64,000 bases of DNA from Diphasiastrum complanatum. Lineage: Eukaryota > Streptophyta > Lycopodiopsida > Lycopodiales > Lycopodiaceae. The translations under genes were made by a program, and so were the position numbers. Below the pieces are notes generated by a model. It was not told the origin of the DNA. It searched no databases and saw nothing but the letters and a program-made list of their open reading frames with translations. This document shows, one piece after another, positions 1-9,732 of this stretch. The stretch covers positions 25,796,761-25,860,760 of the forward strand of contig CM055111.1 in assembly GCA_029204225.1 (NCBI GenBank), read 5' to 3'. Every line of letters starts with the position of its first letter. Positions within the stretch are counted from its first letter, which is position 1.

Positions 1-1021
1 GCATAGAAAGGAAGATTGAAACACATGCAACACTTTGCACACACTAAGAATGGATTACAAAATCAAACCAACCTGAACACACTCTTTCTTAAGCTCTCAA
101 ACTTTCCAGCAAGTGACCAAATCAAGTTATGGTGTGAAGAGTTACTTGCATTCTTAGAAAATACCCAAAACTAGGATGCCAAGATTACCTAGTAATGAAC
201 AAACTTGATCAACATATGATCAACACACTAAGATATTGATTCAACCTGTAAAACCACATGTAAACCACACTTCTAAAAGTTTATAAACTCCAGCAAGTGA
301 TAAATACAAGATTTAGAGGTGAATGAATGAGCACACTTAGTGAATCACAAGACTAGCTTCACTATCTTGTCAAATCTTGGTGTTTAGATGTAGATCTAAG
401 ATCACTTCACATGAGAATGTTCCTCAACCTGTTAAGAACCTGAAAACACACTTGCATAATGGTTAACACCTTCCAGCAAATGCTCCAATCAAATTACATA
501 AGGAGAATTACTTACATGCTCAACAAAGTACACCAAAATTTATGCCAAAATTGATGACAATCTTTACAATATGCTCTTCACAATGGAGCTTACAATATGT
601 TCACCCAAAAAAAGGGGATCTTTCATCCAAATGGGAGCTTTGCTCAGCCTTTAGGAGAATTACAACTCACTCAAAAGAGCATTTGTCATCCACTTAAGGA
701 GAAGTTTCATCCACTTAAGGAGAGTGTTCATCCAAGAATGGAGATTGTCAACAATAGGATTGAAAAGAACATTGTTAGTATTGAATATGCACAAGCCTCA
801 CAATCACAAATGATTAGGTGTTATGATCTAATCCAAAATAGTTTCTTTTCAGCCTCTGATCTTCAATAGACCTGAAATATGCTTTTGATCCACAAGTTCA
901 ACTCACAAAACAAAGGTTAGTAAGATTTGATCAACAAAGCAATGCAAAATCATGCTAGAACTTGATCAAACATCCAAATATCACCAAAAATGGAATACTT
1001 ACTGTAAATAGAAGCCAACCA

Positions 1022-1033
1022 GCTCTGATACCA
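1022..1033 (-). promoter_or_regulatory. Primer binding site, initiator tRNA-Met
   Basis: The plus strand reads GCTCTGATACCA, the reverse complement of TGGTATCAGAGC, which pairs with the 3' end of initiator tRNA-Met. It directly abuts the LTR that starts at 1034, as expected for reverse-transcription priming. Confidence 0.9.
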
Positions 1034-1678
1034 TGTGAAAAATATAGATCCTAAGTGGATCTAAACTCCAAGATCATTGGCTTGAATGCTTGCACTCCAA
1101 ACTACATAAGCTAGGAATTGGCAACACATTCTATGCTACCTAGAATGCAAAGAACTTGATCAAAAAGCATTTATCACAAATGGAAACTTCCATAAACATC
1201 AAGTGCGGCCCAAAATAGCATTATACAGTCCATAATACATCAGCCTACCACTTTTGGAAAGCACCTAAGATCATACACACAAAGCTTGAACTCAATCACT
1301 ACACAATGCCAACAATGGAAGGAGAACCCAATAGAAAAATCTCTCATTAAGCAAATGAATACAATGGATCTGCTCCAACCTGTTTCTCCACGGCCTACCT
1401 GCTATATATAGCTGAGAGAGATGACTCTCTCTCCTCTCTCTAGACCCTCCTTACCTAAAATATGCCCTATATAGGTAAAATTGGCATATATGTCCAAAAT
1501 ACATGAAAATGGACTCATTTCGAAGGTCTTGAAGTTTGACACTTCTTCATACTGAAAAAATACACTTACTAAAAATATCTAGACCTGTTTCACACGTGTG
1601 AAAAGTCAGATCCTAAACTATGTGCCATTTTTAGCAATTTTGGCCTAAAACTAGACAAGGAAATGTTGACAATTTTCA
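1034..1678 (-). repeat. 5' LTR of the X2-type element (645 bp)
   Basis: On the minus strand it begins TGAAAATTGTC and ends TTTTTCACA next to the primer site. It is similar along its length to 20423-21074, the 3' LTR of X2. It carries an exact CACACGTGTG palindrome at 1591-1600. No target-site duplication can be tested because the other end is outside the window. Confidence 0.85.
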
Positions 1679-1964
1679 CATAGTACCGCTGTACTACTCT
1701 GATAACATCTCATCTGTAGAATGCGCTTCATCCAATTCGATAGAGGCCAGATTGTTGTTTTGAATTTATTAACACTACTCATCCCAAATATGAATAATAC
1801 TGGTTACTTTTTAATGTCTGTCAACGACCAGAATAACACTCAAAACCACTTGCCATAATTGTACCAAAAACATAACTTTCTAAAGTTGTCCTCTGCGGGA
1901 ACGACATTATTTACTATGAAATCTATATTAACCCTATTGGTATAGTATAACATATACCAATTTT

Positions 1965-1982
1965 TGGCGCTGTTGCCGGGGA
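1965..1982 (+). promoter_or_regulatory. Primer binding site, tRNA-Asp type
   Basis: TGGCGCTGTTGCCGGGGA differs by one base from the TGGCGCCGTTGCCGGGGA form used by many plant Athila/Tat-type gypsy elements. A diverged version of the same site occurs on the minus strand at 25935-25952, again just inside an LTR and upstream of a homologous gag. Confidence 0.85.
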
Positions 1983-2114
1983 TAGTTTAGGAAAGTTATA
2001 AGGAATTTGACAAATCTGTTTCCATCTCTAGTGTATGTCAGATAGAGAATCCAGATTAGAATGACACCGTAAGCTTAGAGAGGAATTTTTACGAAAACAA
2101 AGTGAGAATACTAG

Positions 2115-4445
2115 TCAAAGAAATCTAATTATTTTAAAGGGACTTTTTCCGATGATGCAGATAGCTATGTCTCACAATTTGAGTCAACCGCTAATGCGTA
2201 TAACGAGGGAACTAACGTAGACAAACTACGAATTTTCCCTGTTCTGCTAAGAAAGCAGGTGCGCATATGGAATAGTCAAGTTGAACCAGACCGTGTAGGA
2301 ACCTAGTACTTGCTGAAAGATGTGTTTCTGAACCAGTTTAAAGAGATCGGTTACAAATCTAGAATTCTTGGACATCTGAACAATGTTAAGAAGAAGAGTA
2401 AAGACTCCCTTCACAAATATACACGTAAGGTTAAAAATCTCATAGGAAAACTAACTGGTGTATATCCCGTAGATATGTAGATTGAATGGTTTTTGGTTGG
2501 TTTACCACCAAAGATTGATCGATATTGCAGACAAGGGGACATGACCTCCTTAGCAGCAGTAATAGCTAGTGCCAAAAATTTTGAGACCTCGAAACTAGCA
2601 CGAAAGCGATGATCGACGAAGAAATCTCGAAAGTCAAAGACTGATTCTAGTGACAACGATGAAGGTTCAGTTTCAGATTCAAGTACCAGTTTTTCAAGCT
2701 TGGAATCTGAAAACAGCGATTCATCAGAATCAAAAGCTGACAAAGGATAAAGAAAGAATAAACGACAAATTAACGATCAAGCCACCGTAGCACTAGACAC
2801 CATCAGGGTCGCCCATGTTGTTCCATCTCCAAAGCAGTTCAACAACGACACAGTGTTAGAAGGCTTTGAAGAAGAAGATGTTTTTGAAGAAGAAGAACTG
2901 GCCAGACACCAGAGCCAAACCAGCACAATCCCTACAAGTGCTGCTCCTGCTGCTCTTGTTGTGGCTGCTACAACCCAAGTGGATTTTGGTGACGCACTAG
3001 GGTTAGTTCCAGACCTTGCGCGGGTGATCCAGACCATGATTGATGAAAAAATAGACATGAATAAGTGCATATCCGAGATGGGTACTGAAAACACACTGAT
3101 AAGCCAAAAGGTTATTCAGTTGAATCACGAGCTCAAGATTGCCAAGCAACCTGAGGCAAATTTTGTAGCTAAACTGAAGAAGGCCACCCAATCTGTTGAG
3201 CGCCTCAAAGAATATGTGACAAGCCTTCAGAATTCATTGACGACAGTGCAAGACCAAGTGGACAAAGCTGTACAAGATTCAAAACAACAAGTGTTGATGC
3301 TGGCAAGTCAATTAGATTTGATCGAGCTTGAATGCGAACGTCTTCAAGGTGAATTGGATGCAACCACTCTTGAACACAATTCCTATCTGTAGACCCAAGT
3401 GCCTGATTGTCCAGTCACACCGGACAAAATCCAGTACTTGTTCAAAAAAGTTGAAACCTACCGCACTTCATTGGCAGAGGTTCAAAAAAACTTTTACAAA
3501 CTCAAACGAATGACAATCACGGGCAAGGCAAAATCAATCATCAAAGATGACGAAAAGGCAGGTCGGGCCTCAGATTCTAGTTCCTGTGATGTCGCAATTC
3601 TCGCCTCAGCACCAAGATCAGGAGGCATGGATACAGAATTGGAGGGGCCATAAATCGAAGATATACTGAATGGCCAGGCCACATAAGAAGCTCCATCCAC
3701 ATCAACAACCAGGCCTTTGTTTCAAAAACCGATCACCATCGAGAACCAGATCCGAAGCTTTCTACAACAACATCCTCATATGTCCTCAAGGGGTGGATGG
3801 GTGATAAAGTTCAAGACCTCTAAGATAGAGGCAGATAAAGAGTTGGATAAGCTACCAACATTGGTAGAGCAGCCGGCATGGAGAACAACGATATTTGAAA
3901 AGACTCTGGATTCTATCAGAAGTTACGTTGCCAACTCTCGCCAATTGCGGGTAGATCCTTATTATTTACCAATGCCAAGACTCAATAAGTGGAAAGATTT
4001 GGAGATTCCTTTAGATCAAATCAATATCCATATCCCAAATTGGCCCATAATTCACCAGATTTACAATTGGTAGATATCGCTTGACTTCAACAAGGACTTA
4101 CAATTTTATGCGACCGAGTATCGACATTCGCCAGATCCGACCGTTAGGCAATCCGCGCATTTTGCAAATGATTTGACAATATTGGCGTCTGTAGCAACAG
4201 GGTGGGATGATTTTCTACCTCAATTGGCTATTGATCCAAATAAACTAATGACATCCAACAGTGTTCAAGACCAATTGCCACTTTCCAGATTGTACTATCG
4301 TGTTGTGATGTTGGGAGGACAATGGGAATCAAGATTTATAGCATGGACCACGTCGAAATGGATTGTCAAGGTGAATAAGTGCTTTTTACCGCACAAGAAA
4401 GACTTCAACATGGCACGCCTGGAATTCATGGAGAAGGTGAAGTAG
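2115..4445 (+). pseudogene. Gypsy gag fused in frame to a long coiled-coil/unknown region
   Basis: One reading frame runs for about 777 codons and is broken only by stop codons, with no frameshift that I can see. Residues from about 2133 to 2640 match the gypsy gag at 25066-25658 (FKGT..DDADSYVSQFES, LPPKIDRYCRQGD). Next come a Ser/Asp/Glu-rich linker (2640-2750), an acidic start (GFEEEDVFEEEE) and a coiled-coil-like part with heptad leucines (about 3000-3390). The last 350 codons (3399-4445) match nothing I recognise. Stops fall near 2289, 2478, 2610 and 2748 and at 3390, 3651, 3684 and 4071. Where the second gag copy can be compared, stops replace Gln (VDM*IEWF against TMQIEWF) or Trp. No zinc knuckle is seen. 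Confidence 0.7.
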
Positions 4446-4613
4446 CCCCAAATGAATAATTCTCGCAAGGTGTTATGGGACCGCCACCAATTTTGGTGGA
4501 GGATACTGTTGGAGAGTTTGCGGATCTCAAAGCAACTCTAACCCTAGTTAATAAGTGAGAGGGATTTGGCACCCTGTGTGTATAAGTCCAACCCGATGAT
4601 CACATAGTTATTT

Positions 4614-5240
4614 GATGACTAGAAAGTCAACTAACCCTGATGTAACACATTGGAAGGCTCTTATCAGAGTTATGAGATATCTTTGAGGTACTATGGACTG
4701 TTGCACTTGTTATGGAGCAGTCGGGAATGACAAACTCAATTTACTCAGTGGTTATACATATGCAAGTTGGGCAGGAGATGTAGACACCCGTAAATCCACC
4801 TCTAGATTTACATTCTTCCTCAACAATGGTCCAATTTCCTGGAACAGTTGCAAACAATCTTCGATAGCTCTATCTTCTACTGAATCAGAGTATATTGTAG
4901 CCTCTCAAGCTACAAAAGAAGCAATTTAGTTAAGGAACTTATTTTCAGATATTGGTCTGAATCAATATGCCCCGAGACATTATTTTTTTATAATCAAAAT
5001 GCCATTGCCTTATCAGCCAACCCTAGATTTCAATCTAGGAGTAAGCAAATTGAATTGAAGTATCATTTTGTCAAAAACAAAGTTCTCAATGAGGAGGTCA
5101 GATTGTAGTACTGTAGAACGCAAGATATGACAGCAGATATTTTTACCAAAGCATTAAGCTTGGAAGCACACAAAAAAAAATTGTTGAACTAAGTTTGAAG
5201 GATCGTTGGGCACTGCCAGCTGAATCACTCCTACAGTCCT
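4614..5240 (+). pseudogene. Copia RNase H remnant
   Basis: The translation shows the end of copia RT and the RNase H domain: HWKALIRVMRYL, a degenerate SGYTYASWAGD, RKSTSRFTFFL, ISWNSCKQSSIALSSTESEY, then a decayed C-terminus with IFTKALSLEAHKK near 5140-5175. Stops and frame changes are frequent. The longest open piece is 4693-4929. It belongs to a copia lineage different from A and E in this window and has no recognisable LTR of its own here. Confidence 0.8.
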
Positions 5241-6189
5241 CCATAGTGTAGTTCGATATTACTGATCTTCGTTCATACAATTCCTCTGTGTTAGGAAGGA
5301 CTTCTATTCCTTTTTGATCATGTATAATAAGATCTGCATCTTGAGCAATTTAAAAGGTTGTTAAGGCAAAAGCAGCTTGTTTTTGAGGGCCCTTGATCTC
5401 TGGTGCAACGCTTACACCGTTCTGTGCATAGGTGTTGATCACCCCTTGCCGAAATCTATATACATTGTTAGGAGTATATGGCTTAAGAGTGAACTGTCAT
5501 CACAAAACACGAGAATCAGCAAATTACAAACAATGATAGTAAAGAGATATGAATCAGAATGAAAATAACTAAAAATGAACAGAATATTACCTTTTCAATA
5601 TCTACATCCACTTGTAGATTATACCACTCAAAAAATAACTTTGTATTGTACAGGACGAACCATGCACAACTAAAAGCGTCCTTTTGTTGTACACACTACA
5701 TATATTGAACGAAAATTAGTAATATTATGATAGAAAATTTATTTATGCTATGATGATAGAATTTAACTTAAAAGAAAAATACAGATAAATTGAATATACC
5801 TTGAGAGATCTAATGGTTGTCTCTCCAATTGAGGTTGTCGTTGTCGGTATTTCCCAATGATATCATGAAGTAGAGAATCAAATTCTCTATGTGTATTTGC
5901 AGCTGTGTTTAATTTTACACATAGAAAATTTGATACTCCCTCCTTATTTATCTTTATAGAAATAATGTTCAGGCTCCAATGTCAACTGCAACAACCAAAA
6001 TACAAATATCGATAAATCCGTACTTATTAAAGCAATCCTTACTTATTAAAGCAATGTCGCATGCAACAATCCAGATTAAAGCAACAAAAACAAAAGAGCA
6101 ATTCTTATTTTCATATGGAATCAAATAAAATTCCGCCACTGAACTGCATTCAATAAAATATATAGCCTTCTTAAATTAGGCTTCTTTTG
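5241..6189. other. Unassigned stretch with a possible minus-strand exon (5590-5696)
   Basis: On the minus strand a block (5696 to 5593) reads CVQQKDAFSCAWFVLYNTK and onward. It is preceded by a pyrimidine/AG acceptor-like ...ATGTAG and followed by GTAAT. A second block (about 5930 to 5813) ends at AAG before GTATAT. The K-D-x-x-S-C-A-x-F pattern recalls the Q-x-D-C-G-x-F active-site strand of Ulp1-type C48 cysteine proteases, which plant DNA transposons often carry, but the key G is absent. This is a weak assignment; nothing else is recognisable here. Confidence 0.25.
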
Positions 6190-7233
6190 CCTTTATTGCT
6201 TCCATGAAAAATGGAATAACAACAAAAACTATACCATGGGAATCGGAACTAATACTATGCTACAAAAAGGAGCCTCCGGCTTCTACAATTACATCTGAAA
6301 TTTTTGATGTTTTATCTTTTAGCTCGGCACAAAATTTGGAACCTAATCTAAAGCTTTTACGCGAATCTAGAAGAAAAAAATCAAAATAATTGCGGAGAAG
6401 ATCAATTTTATTAGCCAGGTAGGCCTCGAATTGGTTATAATGGTCAGAATCAAAATAAACTTGGGCAGGATCGTATGGAATTTTGACAAATAGTTAATTT
6501 TTTTTTTAAATACAGGAGCAGAAAGAGAAGTAGATACAATATTTACAGATTTCTCTGTTATTTTGTCAAGCTCCTCTTGGGTAATCAACACTTTTGGTAA
6601 AGAAACCTGCTGAGGAGCTGGACGAATAATAGGAGGAGAAAGGGGTGATGACTCTCGATTTGAATCAGATTCTCCAGCATCTGACTCAGAGCTCAGGACA
6701 ATCTGGGGTCTCTTGGCAGAGATAACTCTAGGAGGAAGGGAAGCAGTTGGCCTTCGAGATCTAGTTTTCTTGGGGACAAGTTGCTTTCTTTTCCTCCTAG
6801 AGGTAGTCGGCAAGTTGGTTCTATCTAGAGGCAGGTCTCTGGAGGTGCTGGCATTATCAACATGCAGACTAGAAAAATGGTCCAGAAGTCTTCTGATAAT
6901 GACGAAATCTTTTGGCATGATGGTGACACACTTACCATGCACTGCCAAAAGACAGACATTCTCAAAAAATTGGGACATAAAATCCTCTGCAGCACCTTGT
7001 AAGGCCTGCATGGTTGTCATGGCAAAACGAACATTTAGCCCAAGTGACAGAGTGACATTCCTGATAGATCGGCTGAAAGGAGCTCTAGGGATCAACAATT
7101 CAGTTGATCTCTCGAGTTTTCTAATCTCCATTAGCCAGACTTGCTTCCTGCCACGTCTACGGCCAATACCAGGAGAAATGTTGACAGATTCTTTGCTTGG
7201 GAGGATCTGCTAGATAATTGGTTTCTTTCTCAT
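6190..7233 (-). pseudogene. Histone H3/CENH3-like protein with a C-terminal extension, broken
   Basis: On the minus strand, 7131-6870 encodes a histone fold aligned over about 85 residues without gaps to H3: EIRKLERSTELLI (alpha-N), RAPFSRSIR (alpha-1), ALQGAAEDF (alpha-2), FFEN, then VTIMPKDF...RR (alpha-3). LLIPRAPF and MPKDF resemble centromeric H3, but loop 1 has canonical H3 length. The frame continues upstream through a basic stretch (RRRGRKQVW) to a TAG at 7210-7212, with an ATG seven codons further at 7233; the TAG could also be an intron acceptor. No usual H3 tail is present. After the fold comes a 130-residue Ser/Arg/Pro-rich tail, then an A10 run near 6500 after which coding continues in another frame (FVKIPYDPAQVYFDSDHYNQ, to about 6190). 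It is probably a decayed gene or a fragment captured by a transposon. Confidence 0.65.
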
Positions 7234-8284
7234 TTTGGTTCTTTTTCGTGTTCAAAACAGTTTCTGGGTTGGTTCAGGTTTGTTGGGCATTTTCTAGATG
7301 TTTTCTTGTTATTGCAATACCCAGAATCAGGCAGAAGGGACTGATTAACATCGTAGTATTGTGTCATGTCTGTCAGAGGACACTTAGGTTTGTCACTCTT
7401 GCATTGAAGCACATGCATAAACGACCACAATCAGTCAATCATACATGCCAAAAGGTTCAACCATTAGATCAACATGCAAAACTGTTGAACAATGACCGAA
7501 ATCCTACTTTAATGTTGCAAAAATGAGTTTGAAATCAGGTCCTCAACATACTAAAACTAAGCTACACCTGCATTAATCCACAGAACTTAAACAAGAAACT
7601 AATCTACAACATTTTAGAAGTCCAAGAATCAAGAAACCAACTAGTCTTTTGATTTTTGTACATCCCAAGAACATCAAGAACAAAGTTGTAAGAGAATATG
7701 CAAGAACTACACCACAACCCTAGTCTATTTAGTTTACCTGAATGCTGATTCCTACATTAATCCACAAACAAGAAATGAAAACTAATCCACTCTAGAAAAG
7801 CAGAAAATCTAATCCACACTACGATCCACAATCACACACAAGGGAGGGAAGGGCAAGATCATGAATACATTCACTCAAGAAACAAGCATGATCAAGGAGC
7901 TCAATGGATGTACCAAAACTCATGGAGGCTCTTCTCATTTCAGCATGGAGTTGGTACATTTCACAAAAAGCTCCTCTTCTCAAAGAGGGAGTGTCTTAAA
8001 TAAAAAAGAGAGCTCCTTAAGTGGCATCCTAGTGGCATTTCCACATTTTACAAATTACAAGTTGAATTAGGCTCTCCACTAGAGGTCACCATCAAAAGGT
8101 GTCTCACTCTACTTTCTTTAAGAGGGATCTACTTACATTTATTACTTTGTCTAGAAATACTAGTTCCTACATGGTCATTCCATCTTTCAAGATTCACCAT
8201 GAGGCTTACACAGTATTCCTCGGCTCTCATACTCGGCTCTCAGTCTTCGTTCTTCTCATTTTTTTAGAGACCTCCTCGGTCTAA
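7234..8284. other. No recognisable feature
   Basis: AT-rich sequence with short chance frames on both strands. I see no LTR, primer site or domain. Being immediately upstream of the minus-strand H3-like frame it could hold a promoter or an upstream exon, but no signal stands out. Confidence 0.4.
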
Positions 8285-9732
8285 GGTGAGAGGTGCTCTT
8301 GAGTTGCTTTGGTCAAGTATCTTGGGGATTCGTTAGAATCAGCCAACATCATCCCACCCCTAATGTGTTGCAGAACCCACTGCAACTCATATTGGACGAT
8401 GTCGTTTCGCTTCCGCATTGGCATCTTCGATCGACACTTGGAAAAGCATAGATCCTTGTTCACTTGCATAAAACCAAGTGCTTATTATTGCCAGTCTTTA
8501 TCAAAATCTGCTCTCGCAATTTGTCGTAATTTAACCAGAATGTCTTATTGCTGCAAGTAGTTGATATTCTCAAAATTGGAGAGCTCCCAACAACTTGACA
8601 ATCTTGCATGCTTGAGTGATTCGCACATGTCTTTTCTCTTATCACTTGTATCTGCCATTGACGGTTTCATCTCTGGTTTCTTGGCAGGTACTAACTTCTG
8701 GGAGGTCTGTATCCTCTGCAGTTCTTCGTTCAGTTGAAGTCCCAATCTTAAGAAAAACTTTTGATCTTTAGGTTGCACAAACTTCGATTCTCAGTCTCAA
8801 GCAGATGGACTCATCATCAAAAAATTGGTGGTAGGAACAAATTTGGATGGACGGTTTGGTAACGTTAAAGAAACACGATGAAGACTTGGTGGTAGGGTGA
8901 AAGAACTGATAGTTCTACAATTGCAACCTTGGACCCTTACAATGTCAAGCTTCGATCACCACTTGTTGGGTGAGGAACTCATTTTATTTTGCAGGTTGAC
9001 GGTTGTCTTCATCTTTTCTTTTTCTGCAGCTCTTTCTTCCTTTGATCCATTACTTTTGGATCTCTTTGGGCTTCAGAGAAGGGGATTCAACTATAATTGC
9101 TCCAGAGAGTTTCCTTTGATCAAGATAGATCTGACTTAACTGTTACTTAAGTTTTGTCCTTTCCTCCTCAGCTTCTTTGCTTTATTTCTTTATTTCTTCT
9201 AGCTGCTTCGCTTGCTTCTTAGATCTTTTCTGGCTGATCAACCATTGTAGGTGGTAGTTGGTCTCCGCAATACACTTGCAATGATTTTTTAGCCACTTCA
9301 GCAAAACTATCAGGCTCTGAAAAACTGGGAATTCCTCAGATGAATAGTGATATAATGGCAAACAGATACATGGAAGGTAGGGTGGAGGTGGTGACATCAG
9401 TAGATGGTGTGACAATAGGCATGAGAATGGGTGTAGAAGTATGGCAAGAGGCTGGTTGAAGAAGGAGGCTGACTTTCCAATGCTTGTGCTTTTCTTTTCT
9501 GAAGGATCTTTGCCGTGACTGGGGTACTTCTAATTGAGTTGCTTTGGATTGCCCATCTGTCTTCTTAGCCTTGTCTTTATCGCCTGTGATTTGTGACCTT
9601 GGCTGTCGATTTTACTGATGTTGTTGCTGGCAGTGTAGCTGCTCCTAGTGGATCCAAGCATATCCACTCTCCCCCCTCTCCAAAGTTTGTTGATGGAGAT
9701 GTTGTTATCTGTAGCTTGCATGCTCTACATTT
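8285..9732 (-). other. Degenerate minus-strand frame, unknown, partly coiled-coil
   Basis: Short minus-strand frames follow one another (8281-8469, 8545-8778, 9182-9415). They are rich in Lys/Glu/Gln, for example RSKKQAKQLEEIKK running on to EEERTKLKQQLSQIYLDQRKLSG across stops, and a Pro/Ser-rich piece with PQSRQRSFRKEK. This suggests one decayed low-complexity protein, perhaps part of a transposon. No family is recognised. It ends abruptly at the copia A integrase near 9733. Confidence 0.35.

Larger units (their letters stand above)
1..1678 (-). mobile_element. 5' end of a copia-type LTR element (family X2), cut by the window edge
   Basis: Read on the minus strand this is a 5' LTR, a tRNA-Met primer site and about 1 kb of untranslated leader. 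Leader bases 1-155 closely match 24811-24965, the leader of the X2 element whose gag starts at 24673, so the same family is present twice. The gag that should follow lies beyond the left edge. The 91-codon open frame at 597-869 lies inside the leader and looks like chance. Confidence 0.8.
1679..4590 (+). mobile_element. Gypsy-type element fragment G1 (primer site plus gag-fusion ORF)
   Basis: A tRNA-Asp-type primer site at 1965-1982 is followed by a short leader and one long decayed frame that begins as gypsy gag. The bases between 1679 and 1964 are presumably the end of the 5' LTR, cut by the copia element on its left. No protease, RT or integrase follows; copia RNase H sequence starts by 4614. 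It is either a truncated element or a non-autonomous gag-only type. Confidence 0.7.

Noticed and set aside
597-869. 90-codon ORF on the plus strand
   Set aside because: Lies in the untranslated leader of a minus-strand element, has no domain, and arises from short leader repeats (CATCCACTTAAGGAGA).
2853-4445. The G1 extension as an independent host gene
   Set aside because: It is in the same frame as gag with only stop codons between, so a gag fusion is simpler.
6713-7213. 166-codon plus-strand ORF
   Set aside because: Antisense shadow of the H3-like frame; no domain of its own.
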